From NCBI GenBank assembly GCA_038522635.1, contig JBCBJZ010000015.1:1-36178 (forward strand): 36,178 nt of DNA. Reading direction: 5' to 3'. The DNA comes from JBCBJZ01 sp038522635. Lineage in GTDB: Bacteria; Pseudomonadota; Alphaproteobacteria; Rhizobiales; Hyphomicrobiaceae. Of the stretch, positions 16,810-24,914 are shown piece after piece. Numbering within the stretch: position 1 is the stretch's first letter; every line of letters begins with the position of its first letter. A program made the translations under genes and the position numbers. The notes beneath the pieces were generated by a model. It worked only from the letters and a program-made list of their open reading frames with translations. It did not search any database and was not told the origin of the DNA.

Positions 16810-17202
16810 CTACGTGATGAGCCGGACGGCGATGATGATGATCATACCCGTCGCGATCGCCCATACGGCGGATCGCACGAGCGGGATGTGCACCACGTAG
16901 GCCGGGATATAAAGCACGCGCGCGGCAAGATAGATCCATCCGCACGTTATGACCGTGTCGTCGACTTGTTTGGAGAGGTGGGCGACGACCATCACGATGG
17001 CAAACCACGGCAGCGTCTGCAGGTGGTTTTCAAACGCCCGCTTCATGCGGGCCGCACCGATGGACAGGCCCGTGTTCGGCGTATCGCGCGGGCCGGCAAG
17101 ATAGGCCGTGCCGACCTGCGCATTCGCGATGAGCGCGTAAACCACGAGATGGGCGAACGCGAGGAGCACCGCGAGCACGGGTTGCATCAGTTCGGTAGGC
17201 AT
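16810..17202 (-). CDS. MAPEG family membrane protein
   Basis: A 130-residue protein with four hydrophobic segments, matching the small membrane-associated eicosanoid/glutathione-metabolism (MAPEG) fold. Recognisable parts are the internal ARMKRAFENHLQTLPWFA, the family's conserved E-N region between helices 1 and 2, and ARVLYIPAYV before helix 4. Bacterial members are mostly of unknown substrate. ATG at 17202 has GGGGTGA about 9 nt upstream. It sits 7 bp after the tautomerase gene and 20 bp before lpdA, so the three are probably co-transcribed. Confidence 0.85.
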   Translation of the reverse strand: MPTELMQPVLAVLLAFAHLVVYALIANAQVGTAYLAGPRDTPNTGLSIGAARMKRAFENHLQTLPWFAIVMVVAHLSKQVDDTVITCGWIYLAARVLYIPAYVVHIPLVRSAVWAIATGMIIIIAVRLIT

Positions 17203-17209
17203 GTGGCGT

Positions 17210-17584
17210 TCACCCCGGGCGGATGTCGTTGGCCGGGACCCACGCCGGTAAGGGCGTACCCCCGCAGTAGTGGTCGGCGGCCGGTGTTTCGCGGAACAAT
17301 ACGTAGACGTCGGCGGGGTGCACGCCCAATTCATCTTGCAGCAGCGCAGCGATCCGATCGACCAGCGCCTTCTTGCGCTCCTCCGGCCGTCCGGGCCGAA
17401 GATCAACCTCGATCAACGGCACACCGTCTCCCAGCTCGGCGACCACCTCGCGCACGGCGACATAGTCGTATTTGGTCTCTTTCGGCGCCAACGTATCGAG
17501 AACCGCCTGCTTGACGCCCGCGCGAATGCGCTGCTGCGTCGGTTTGGGCGTGCCATCGGGCACCTCGATGCGGATCACCGGCAT
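17210..17584 (-). CDS. Tautomerase family protein (4-oxalocrotonate tautomerase superfamily)
   Basis: A 124-residue protein starting MPVIRIEVPDG. The proline exposed after removal of Met is the catalytic general base in this superfamily. The length and the internal repeat of a beta-strand plus helix (VPLIEVDLRPGRPEERKKALVDRIAALL in the second half) indicate a fused two-unit form rather than the 62-residue single unit. The in-vivo substrate is unknown. The start at 17584 is decided by the Pro at position 2; longer in-frame starts upstream would abolish it and run into sucB. It lies 98 bp after sucB and 7 bp before the MAPEG gene. Confidence 0.8.
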   Translation of the reverse strand: MPVIRIEVPDGTPKPTQQRIRAGVKQAVLDTLAPKETKYDYVAVREVVAELGDGVPLIEVDLRPGRPEERKKALVDRIAALLQDELGVHPADVYVLFRETPAADHYCGGTPLPAWVPANDIRPG

Positions 17585-17682
17585 GGCGCGTTCCCCAAAG
17601 TTGTCCGCCGCAGGCGTTTTTACCGAAGGCGAAAGTTGAACGGCAGATAGAGCACGCGAATCCGCCGCAGGTTGTGACCCGC

Positions 17683-19353
17683 CTAGACTTCCAGCAAGAA
17701 GCGCTGCGGATCTTCGAGGCATTCCTTCACGCGGACCAGGAAGGTGACCGCCTCCTTACCGTCCACAAGCCGGTGGTCGTAGGAGAGCGCGAGATACATC
17801 ATCGGGCGCACCTTCACCTCATCGCCCACCGCGACAGGCCGCTTTTCGATGCGGTGCATACCCAAAATGCCGGACTGGGGCGCGTTCAGAATCGGCGTCG
17901 ACAGCATCGACCCGTAAACGCCGCCGTTCGAGATCGTGAACGTGCCGCCCTGCATCTCCTCGATCGTCAAACGCCCTTCCCGTGCGCGCCGGCCGAAGTC
18001 CGCGATCTTGCCCTCGATGTCAGCGAGCGACATGCGGTCGGCTTCGCGCACCACCGGCACAACGAGGCCCTTGTCCGTCCCGACCGCGACGCCGACGTGA
18101 TAATAATTCTTGTAAATGACGTCGCCGCCATCGATCTCCGCGTTGACCGCTGGGATCTCCTTCAGCGCCTGGATGCACGCCTTCACGAAAAAGCCCATGA
18201 AGCCGAGCTTGATGCCGTGACGCTTCTCAAACAGCTCCTTGTAGCTCGCACGCATGTCCATCACCGCGCTCATGTCGACGTCGTTGAACGTCGTCAGCAT
18301 GGCGGCTGTGTTCTGCGCGTCTTTGAGGCGCGTCGCGATCGTCTGGCGCAGACGGGACATCTTCACGCGCTCTTCGCGGCTGGCATCATCCGGCGCGGAG
18401 GCAACCCGCATTTGGGCCGCCGGGATCGGCGCTGGCGCGGCCGCCTGGTAGGCGACGGGCGCTTGATTGCCCGCCGGTGCGCCGCCCGCAGCCGGCGGAT
18501 TGGCGCTCGGCGCGCTCGCGGCCATGACGTCTTCCTTGAGGATCTGTCCGCGTTTGCCGGAACCTGAAACCTGATCGGGATCGAGGCCCTTCTCCGCCAT
18601 CATCTTGGCCGCAGACGGGCTGGGTGGCATGCCTTGACCACCGCTGCTGGCGGCTGCTGCGGCCGCCGGTGCGCCGGCAGATGCTGACGCTGCGGCGCTC
18701 GCCCCGCCGCTTGCGCCTGCCGCCACAACCCCGATCACCGCGCCGACGGCAACGGTCTGACCCTGGGTCGCCGCAATCCGCTGCAACGTGCCCGTCGCGG
18801 GCGCCGGCACTTCGACCGTGACCTTGTCGGTCTCAAGTTCACAAAGCGGTTCATCCGCCTTGATGGCATCGCCCTCAGCCTTCAGCCACTGGCCGATTGT
18901 TGCTTCCGTGACCGACTCGCCGAGGGCCGGGACCGTGATCTCGATCGGCTCACTGCCGGCGCTGGCGGATGCCGTCGTTGAAGCTGCGGCACCTGCAGCC
19001 GCGCCCGATCCACCTGCACTGCCCGAACCGTTCGTGCTCGCGGGCGCGGCGGCACCGTTGGCCGCCTCGCTTGCCCCAGCACTTGATCCAGCACTCTTCC
19101 CCGTACTGGCCCCATCACCAGCTTCGATGGCACCGAGCAACGCGCCCACCTCAACCGTTTGGCCCGCCTCAACCGACACCGACCCGAGCGTCCCGGCCGC
19201 GGGGGCCGGCACCTCAACGGTCACCTTGTCGGTCTCCAATTCCACAACCGGCTCATCGGCCGCCACCGCATCGCCCGGCTTTTTGAACCACTGACCCACA
19301 GTGGCTTCGGTCACGGATTCGCCGAGGGTCGGCACGCGGATTTCGACAGCCAT
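17683..19353 (-). CDS. sucB: 2-oxoglutarate dehydrogenase E2, dihydrolipoyllysine succinyltransferase, with two lipoyl domains
   Basis: A 556-residue E2 component that transfers succinyl from E1 to CoA. Two lipoyl domains are visible, each with GESVTEAT-GQW and ELETDKVTVEVPAPA; the lipoylated lysines should be Lys43 and Lys177. Ala/Gly/Ser-rich linkers separate them from each other and from the peripheral-subunit-binding domain (PPSPSAAKMMAEKGLDPDQVSGSG). The catalytic domain ends with SYDHRLVDG, giving His527 and Asp531. Most OGDH E2 proteins I know have a single lipoyl domain and about 400-430 residues, so this one is long. ATG at 19353 is the family start; the frame is open for a further 114 codons upstream. 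Confidence 0.95.
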   Translation of the reverse strand: MAVEIRVPTLGESVTEATVGQWFKKPGDAVAADEPVVELETDKVTVEVPAPAAGTLGSVSVEAGQTVEVGALLGAIEAGDGASTGKSAGSSAGASEAANGAAAPASTNGSGSAGGSGAAAGAAASTTASASAGSEPIEITVPALGESVTEATIGQWLKAEGDAIKADEPLCELETDKVTVEVPAPATGTLQRIAATQGQTVAVGAVIGVVAAGASGGASAAASASAGAPAAAAAASSGGQGMPPSPSAAKMMAEKGLDPDQVSGSGKRGQILKEDVMAASAPSANPPAAGGAPAGNQAPVAYQAAAPAPIPAAQMRVASAPDDASREERVKMSRLRQTIATRLKDAQNTAAMLTTFNDVDMSAVMDMRASYKELFEKRHGIKLGFMGFFVKACIQALKEIPAVNAEIDGGDVIYKNYYHVGVAVGTDKGLVVPVVREADRMSLADIEGKIADFGRRAREGRLTIEEMQGGTFTISNGGVYGSMLSTPILNAPQSGILGMHRIEKRPVAVGDEVKVRPMMYLALSYDHRLVDGKEAVTFLVRVKECLEDPQRFLLEV

Positions 19354-19806
19354 GGCGGGAGCCCTTTTCGCTTCACGTTCGCTTAAGTGATCGGGGGTGT
19401 GCTTAACGCTTTTGGAGGTGGAGGCAAAGTGGGTCGCAGCCCCTTCTTTTGGCGTGGCCATCGGCGCTTGCGTCGAAGACGTCTGCGCCGCATCGGAGCA
19501 GGTCATCCTGGCCGCGTCGCTTGCCGCATCGGAAACCGGCGCCGCCGTGGGCGACGCTTCCCGCGTCTGGAGGGGGCGTTCGGGTGGTGACGTTACGACA
19601 CCACGCGGCCCCTCAAGCTTCACCGCATCGTCCACCGGGCGGGCGCGCAGCCAATGCCAAAGCGGCGACCACCAAGGCTCCCCCCGCTTGCCCATCGCCC
19701 GCCTACCCTCGCTTCAGCGTCATGTCCGTGGCGGTTCGCGGTCAGCCAGCCGCCTCATCGGGAGCGGATTTACAGCCTCGAACCTGCCTATTTTGCGCCC
19801 GTTGCT
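19354..19806. other. Gap between sucA and sucB
   Basis: This 453-bp stretch separates sucA from sucB, wide for genes usually almost touching. The sucB frame is open through 19695 and would add 114 residues of low-complexity, Thr/Ser/Ala-rich sequence, but nothing there resembles a known domain or targeting signal. Plus-strand ORFs here also look like shadows. It might hold a separate sucB promoter. Confidence 0.45.
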
Positions 19807-22767
19807 CTAATCGGTATCCGTGCCCTGCAACGCGTCCTTGACCAGGCTTGCTTGCTCCTGCGCATGCTTGGCAGCAAGCCCCGTAGCCGGCGAAGCGGCC
19901 GCCGGGCGGCCCGCGTAACGTGCTCGCGTATGCTCCGCACCCACGTGATCCAGCGTCCACTCGATGTTGGGTTCGACAAACATCCACGCGCCCATATTCT
20001 TAGGCTCTTCCTGGCACCAGACGACCTCAGCGTTCTTGAAGCGGCCAAGTTCCTGAATGAGCGCGCGCGCCGGGAAGGGGTAAAGCTGCTCCACACGCAT
20101 CAGATAGACGTCATCGAGCCCTGCCTTTTCGCGCGCCTCGTAAAGGTCGTAATAGACCTTGCCGCTGCACAGCACCACGCGCTTGATCTGCTCGTCGCTC
20201 TTGAGCGTCAGTCCTTCTTCCGGCTTCAGCTGCGCATCATCCCACAGCACGCGATGGAACGTGGTACCGGGCCCGAGTTCCTCAAGGCTCGAGATCACGC
20301 GCTTGTGCCGCAGCAACGACTTGGGCGTCATCAGCACCAACGGTTTGCGGAACTTGCGGTGCATTTGCCGGCGCAGGATGTGGAAATAGTTCGCCGGCGT
20401 GGTGCAGTTCGCAACCTGCCAGTTGTCCTCCGCACTCAGCTGCAGGAAGCGCTCCAACCGAGCCGACGAGTGCTCCGGCCCCTGCCCCTCATAACCATGC
20501 GGCAGCAGCAGAACGAGCCCTGACATGCGCAGCCATTTGCGCTCACCAGACGCGATAAACTGGTCAATCACCACCTGCGCGCCGTTCGCGAAATCGCCGA
20601 ACTGCGCTTCCCACATGGTCAGCGCCATCGGCTCGGCCAGCGTGTAACCGTACTCAAAGCCAAGCACCGCCTCTTCCGACAGCATCGAATTGATGACTTC
20701 GAAGCGCGCTTGATCCGCCGACAGGTGTTTAAGCGGCGTGTAGCGGCGCTCGGTTTCCTGGTCCGTCAGAACCGAATGGCGCTGCGAGAACGTGCCACGC
20801 TCACTGTCCTGGCCCGAAAGGCGCACGCGCACACCTTCTTCAAGCAGGCTGGCAAACGCCAAATGCTCGGCCATCGCCCAGTCGATGCCTTCGCCGTCCT
20901 CCGTCATCGCCAGGCGACGGTCGAGCAGGCGCTTGATCGTTTTGTGGGCCGAGAAATCGTTCGGCAGCGCGGTGATGCGCCGACCGATCTCTTTCAGCTT
21001 GTCGGTTTCCACGCCGGTGACGCCGCGACGCGCTTCATCTTCGGCAAAGCCGATCGTCGACCAGCGGCCATCGAGCCAGTCGGCGCGGTTCGGCTTGTAG
21101 CTGTCGGCCGCCGTGAACTCACTGTCGAGGTGGGAGCGGAAGTCGCCGCGCATGGCGTCAACACCGCCCTCATCGAGCACGCCTTCATCCACCAATTGCT
21201 TGGCGTAAAGCGTGGTCGTGGTCGGATGCGATTTGATGGCCCGGTACATCAGCGGCTGCGTGAACATCGGCTCATCGGACTCGTTGTGCCCGTGGCGCCG
21301 GTAGCAGAACATGTCGATGACAACCGGCTGATGGAAGCGCTGGCGGAACTCGGTCGCGACCTTGGCCACATAGACAACCGCTTCCGGGTTATCGCCGTTG
21401 ACGTGGAAGATCGGCGCTTCAACCATCTTGGCCACATCGCAGCAGTAAGGCGATGAACGTGAGTGGCGCGGGTTGGTGGTGAACCCGATCTGGTTGTTCA
21501 CGATGAAGTGGATCGACCCGCCGGTGCGATGACCGTTGAGGCCCGATAGCCCAAGGCATTCGGCCACCACGCCTTGGCCAGCAAAGGCCGCATCACCATG
21601 GATCAGCAGCGGCAGCACCGAGCCGCGGTCCTTGTCGCCCATCTGATCCTGTTTCGCGCGCACTTTGCCGAGCACCACGGGATCGACGATTTCCAGATGC
21701 GAGGGGTTGGCGGTCAGCGACAGGTGCACGTCATTGCCGTCGAACGAGCGGTCGGACGAGGCGCCAAGGTGGTATTTCACGTCGCCTGAACCTTCGACGT
21801 CGTCGGGCTTGAACGAGCCGCCCTTGAACTCGTTGAAGATCGCTCGGTGCGGTTTGCCCATCACATTCGCGAGCACGTTCAACCGTCCGCGGTGCGCCAT
21901 GCCGATGACGATGTCGCTGACGCCGAGCTGCCCGCCGCGCTTGATGATCTGTTCAAGCGCAGGGACAATCGATTCACCGCCCTCAAGGCCGAACCGCTTG
22001 GTACCGGTGTATTTGACCTCGCAGAACTTCTCGAAGGCCTCAGCTTCAATCAGTTTGTTGAGGATCGCCTTCTTGCCCTCTTCGGTGAAGGAAATTTCCT
22101 TGTTCTCGCCCTCAATCCGCTCCTGCAGCCACGCCTTTTGCGCGGGCGTGGAGATGTGCATGAACTCCACGCCGATCTGCTGGCAGTAGGTGCGGTGCAA
22201 GATCCCCATGATTTGCCGGATCGATGCGGTCTCGAGGCCCAGCACCCGGTCGATGAAGATCGGACGATCAAGGTCGGCCTCCGTGAAGCCGTAGGTGGCA
22301 GGTTGCAGCTCCCGGTGGACCTTGCGCCCTGAAATGCCGAGCGGGTCAAGGTCGGCGGCGAGGTGGCCGATGGCGCGGTAGGCGCGGATCAGCATCAACG
22401 CGCGCAAACTGTCCTGCGTGGCCCGATAGGTGGCCGCTGGCGAAAGCGCTGCGCCGTATTGGTGCGCCTGCTGCTGAAGACGTCCGCCAATGTGCGCTTC
22501 AAGCCCGGCATAGTCGCCCGTCAGGGCCGCGGTCAGCTCGCCGTTTTCGTGCAGCCGCTCCAGCGGGGTCGCCCATGAGGGCCCGCTCGCTAGCCCATGC
22601 CCGCCGTCCTGCTGCTCCTGCAGTCCAGCGAAGAAGTGCCGCCACTCATCGCTGACCGAGCCTGGATTTTCCTGATACTCGGCCTGAAGCTGCTCGATGT
22701 AGGCGGCGTTGGCCCCGCTCAAGAATGACGTCTGGGCGAAGGCTTTGTTGAGGGCTTGTCGGGACAT
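19807..22767 (-). CDS. sucA: 2-oxoglutarate dehydrogenase E1 component
   Basis: A 986-residue thiamine-diphosphate enzyme that decarboxylates 2-oxoglutarate and succinylates the E2 lipoyl group. The N-terminus has the E1o-specific region AAYIEQLQAEYQENPGSVSDEWRHFF. Core motifs are IGMAHRGRLNVLANVMGKP, HLSLTANPSHLEIVDPVV and the ThDP-binding LIHGDAAFAGQGVVAE. The C-terminal LLPHGYEGQGPEHSSARLERFLQ and PKSLLRHK are typical of the family. Full length. AAGGA lies 7 nt before the ATG. It begins after a 346-bp gap from sucD, in contrast to a tightly packed operon. Confidence 0.97.
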   Translation of the reverse strand: MSRQALNKAFAQTSFLSGANAAYIEQLQAEYQENPGSVSDEWRHFFAGLQEQQDGGHGLASGPSWATPLERLHENGELTAALTGDYAGLEAHIGGRLQQQAHQYGAALSPAATYRATQDSLRALMLIRAYRAIGHLAADLDPLGISGRKVHRELQPATYGFTEADLDRPIFIDRVLGLETASIRQIMGILHRTYCQQIGVEFMHISTPAQKAWLQERIEGENKEISFTEEGKKAILNKLIEAEAFEKFCEVKYTGTKRFGLEGGESIVPALEQIIKRGGQLGVSDIVIGMAHRGRLNVLANVMGKPHRAIFNEFKGGSFKPDDVEGSGDVKYHLGASSDRSFDGNDVHLSLTANPSHLEIVDPVVLGKVRAKQDQMGDKDRGSVLPLLIHGDAAFAGQGVVAECLGLSGLNGHRTGGSIHFIVNNQIGFTTNPRHSRSSPYCCDVAKMVEAPIFHVNGDNPEAVVYVAKVATEFRQRFHQPVVIDMFCYRRHGHNESDEPMFTQPLMYRAIKSHPTTTTLYAKQLVDEGVLDEGGVDAMRGDFRSHLDSEFTAADSYKPNRADWLDGRWSTIGFAEDEARRGVTGVETDKLKEIGRRITALPNDFSAHKTIKRLLDRRLAMTEDGEGIDWAMAEHLAFASLLEEGVRVRLSGQDSERGTFSQRHSVLTDQETERRYTPLKHLSADQARFEVINSMLSEEAVLGFEYGYTLAEPMALTMWEAQFGDFANGAQVVIDQFIASGERKWLRMSGLVLLLPHGYEGQGPEHSSARLERFLQLSAEDNWQVANCTTPANYFHILRRQMHRKFRKPLVLMTPKSLLRHKRVISSLEELGPGTTFHRVLWDDAQLKPEEGLTLKSDEQIKRVVLCSGKVYYDLYEAREKAGLDDVYLMRVEQLYPFPARALIQELGRFKNAEVVWCQEEPKNMGAWMFVEPNIEWTLDHVGAEHTRARYAGRPAAASPATGLAAKHAQEQASLVKDALQGTDTD

Positions 22768-22823
22768 GAGGCGTTCCTTGACCGCGCGGTCGTGAAGGCG
22801 GCCATGTTGTGAGGGTGGGCGCG

Positions 22824-22851
22824 GCGTGCTGCGTGCTGGGTGTTGCGTGCC
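22824..22851. repeat. Four 7-bp tandem units in the sucA leader
   Basis: On the plus strand GCGTGCT is repeated exactly twice, followed by GGGTGTT and GCGTGCC, ending in the untranslated leader of sucA about 57 nt before its start codon. It may be chance low complexity or a slippage-prone leader element. Confidence 0.45.
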
Positions 22852-22878
22852 GGGCGACCTGGATGAGCGGTGAGTGAT

Positions 22879-22898
22879 CTACAATTTATAAGTTGTAG
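22879..22898. promoter_or_regulatory. 20-bp near-perfect palindrome upstream of sucA, candidate operator
   Basis: CTACAA-TTTATAAG-TTGTAG: the outer arms are perfect and 18 of 20 positions are symmetrical. It is strikingly AT-rich against the GC-rich surroundings and lies 112 bp upstream of the sucA start. The minus strand reads TATAAA at its centre, which could be a -10 element occluded by a bound dimeric regulator. The regulator is unknown. Confidence 0.55.
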
Positions 22899-23113
22899 TG
22901 CAGACGCGAGGTTCCGACCAGTCAACTCCCCGCGCTTCGCGCTTGACACTTAGCGGTGGGTTGACGGGACCAGGACGGCGCAGACCCGCGTTTCGCCCGC
23001 GAACGCTTCCTGATCGAGAGATGGTCGTGTGAGGCTCGCTCGCACGCAGCGCCGGGGCAACGAAGGCCCATCGTCTGAGCCAACGCGTACGCCCCGCAGC
23101 TCGGAGCAAACGG

Positions 23114-24073
23114 TCAGCGGCGCCACCAGCTCTTCTTGCCATCGCCCGGCGCGCTGCCACCGCCGACGCCGGCAGCCTCGGTGACGGGCTGCGCTGACAA
23201 CTGCTTTGACAACGTCGTGCCGAGCGCCGCCGGGCTGTCGGCGATCGCGATCCCGGCGTCGCTCATCGCGGCGAGTTTGTCCTCGGCCTTGCCTTTGCCG
23301 CCTGAGATGATCGCGCCAGCGTGACCCATGCGCCGCCCCGGCGGTGCCGTGACGCCCGCGATGAAGCCAGCCATCGGCTTTTTGCGCCCCTTGACCGCTT
23401 CAGCTTTGATGAAAGCCGCCGCATCCTCTTCGGCTGAACCGCCGATCTCGCCGATCATGATAATGGAGTGGGTCTCTTCATCGTCGAGGAACATGTCCAA
23501 CACGTCGATGAAGTCGAGCCCTTTGACAGGGTCACCGCCGATGCCAACCGCGGTCGATTGCCCGAGGCCCGCCGCGGTGGTTTGCGCCACGGCTTCGTAC
23601 GTCAACGTGCCCGAACGCGATACGATCCCGACGTTGCCCTTCTTGAAGATGTTGCCTGGCATAATGCCGATCTTGCATTCATCGGGCGTCAGCACGCCGG
23701 GGCAGTTGGGTCCGATCAAGCGCGAGGCCGAGCCTTCAAGCGCGCGCTTGACCTTCACCATGTCCATCACCGGGATGCCTTCCGTGATGCACACGATCAG
23801 CGGCACTTCCGCGTCGATCGCTTCCAGGATCGCGTCGGCGGCAAACGGCGGCGGCACGTAGATCGCGCTCGCGACCGCACCGGTTTCCTGCACCGCTTGG
23901 CGAACCGTATCGAACACGGGCAGGCCGATGTGGTCGCTACCGCCTTTGCCCGGCGTCACACCACCAACCATCTTGGTGCCGTAGGCCACAGCCTGCTCGG
24001 AGTGGAAAGTCCCTTGCGATCCGGTCAGGCCCTGGCAGATCACCTTCGTGTTGCGGTCAACGAGAATGGACAT
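23114..24073 (-). CDS. sucD: Succinyl-CoA synthetase (ADP-forming) alpha subunit
   Basis: A 319-residue subunit that, with SucC, converts succinyl-CoA to succinate with nucleotide phosphorylation. The CoA-binding Rossmann start VDRNTKVICQGLTGSQGTFH, GPNCPGVLTPDECKIGIMPG and SRSGTLTYEA are present, and the phosphorylated histidine is His251 in GRRMGHAGAIISGG. The family is usually about 290 residues. Here the C-terminus runs on for about 25 residues, Gly/Ala-rich and ending in a basic WWRR. The order sucC-sucD is kept, but two unrelated genes lie between them. Confidence 0.96.
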   Translation of the reverse strand: MSILVDRNTKVICQGLTGSQGTFHSEQAVAYGTKMVGGVTPGKGGSDHIGLPVFDTVRQAVQETGAVASAIYVPPPFAADAILEAIDAEVPLIVCITEGIPVMDMVKVKRALEGSASRLIGPNCPGVLTPDECKIGIMPGNIFKKGNVGIVSRSGTLTYEAVAQTTAAGLGQSTAVGIGGDPVKGLDFIDVLDMFLDDEETHSIIMIGEIGGSAEEDAAAFIKAEAVKGRKKPMAGFIAGVTAPPGRRMGHAGAIISGGKGKAEDKLAAMSDAGIAIADSPAALGTTLSKQLSAQPVTEAAGVGGGSAPGDGKKSWWRR

Positions 24074-24177
24074 CGGTTGGCTCTGTTTCTCAGTTGGGGG
24101 CGGCCGGTGGTCGCCCGATAAGGGTGAGCGGTGCGCTCATGCTTTAGCGCAAGGCCCCGCAAATGCGTCCGGGTGGC

Positions 24178-24819
24178 CTAAAGGATCATCTCCAGGCTTT
24201 CCTGGTGGCGCTCGATCATCGCGACGTTGCCTTCGGTCCAATAGAGCGGAAGCTGCGCGCGCGCCTCGTTCATGGCGGCGATCTCTTCGGGCTCGAGGTC
24301 GTCGTCCTCCGACTCTTTGATGTTGCGGTCGATCATCGCGAGGGCATCGGCCTCGTTGCGGAACCCGTTCGACACCGCGTCGAGCAACATCGCGATCACG
24401 GTCGAGAACTTCTGGAATGTGCCGCGGTCGGGAAAACCGTAGCGCTTGACGATGGCGTCCGCCTTCGCATCCGCCTCGGGCGGGGTCTGGGCCAGTTGGA
24501 GGACGATCAGCGCATCCTCGTCATCAAGCGCCGCCTGCGCGGCGTCGAGTTCCGCTTCGACTTCAGCGAACTTCGCTTCCATCTCCTCAGGATCCGGCTC
24601 CTGGCCGCCCTCCTGCCCGAATAACTCTTCGAGCATGCGCCCCTGGCGCTCCATCAGCGACGCGAAGTGCGTGAGCGACGGGCTGTTGCGCGCTTCCACG
24701 GCTTCCGTGAAGGCCTTCATGCCCTGTTCGGCGATCTGCATCTGGTATGTCTCGAGCTCTTCCGACGCCGCTATGAACGCCTCCATCGAAGGCTCATCAA
24801 GTTCGCGTTTGGTCGTCAT
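24178..24819 (-). CDS. Unrecognised acidic cytoplasmic protein between sucC and sucD
   Basis: A 213-residue protein I do not recognise. It has no signal peptide or membrane segment. It is strongly acidic and probably mostly helical, with heptad-like stretches around residues 15-110 (EAKFAEVEAELDAAQAALDDEDALI) that could form a coiled coil. A second part (YGFPDRGTFQKFSTVIAMLLDAVSNGF) looks like a small helical domain. GGAG lies about 12 nt before the ATG at 24819; an in-frame start at 24852 is less likely. Codon use is like the neighbours. The position inside the suc cluster suggests co-transcription, not a shown function. Confidence 0.75.
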   Translation of the reverse strand: MTTKRELDEPSMEAFIAASEELETYQMQIAEQGMKAFTEAVEARNSPSLTHFASLMERQGRMLEELFGQEGGQEPDPEEMEAKFAEVEAELDAAQAALDDEDALIVLQLAQTPPEADAKADAIVKRYGFPDRGTFQKFSTVIAMLLDAVSNGFRNEADALAMIDRNIKESEDDDLEPEEIAAMNEARAQLPLYWTEGNVAMIERHQESLEMIL

Positions 24820-24914
24820 GCGCTTGCGTCTCCAAGGGGCGCGCCGTGGCACGCGTCAATCTGCACAAGGTGTTAGCCCGCGGCGGTGCGCTTGGGCGCA
24901 CTTTAGCCGTTTCC

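Larger units (their letters stand above)
22768..23113 (-). promoter_or_regulatory. sucA upstream region
   Basis: A 346-bp gap between sucD and sucA without a gene. It contains the 7-bp repeat array (22824-22851), the AT-rich palindrome (22879-22898), and on the minus strand TTGACT just upstream of the palindrome. I infer an internal promoter for sucA; the -35 spacing to the TATAAA inside the palindrome is not standard. Confidence 0.45.

Noticed and set aside
16790..17008. 73-codon N-terminal extension of lpdA
   Set aside because: It overlaps the MAPEG gene in another frame, and the E3 family starts at the FAD-binding strand, where a ribosome site is present.
18640..18720. Low-complexity Ala-rich DNA as a possible repeat element
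   Set aside because: It encodes the flexible linker of the E2 protein and is explained by the gene.
22879..23160. Small minus-strand ORF overlapping the sucA promoter region
   Set aside because: Arg/Ala-rich composition without a recognisable family; the region carries regulatory-looking sequence instead.
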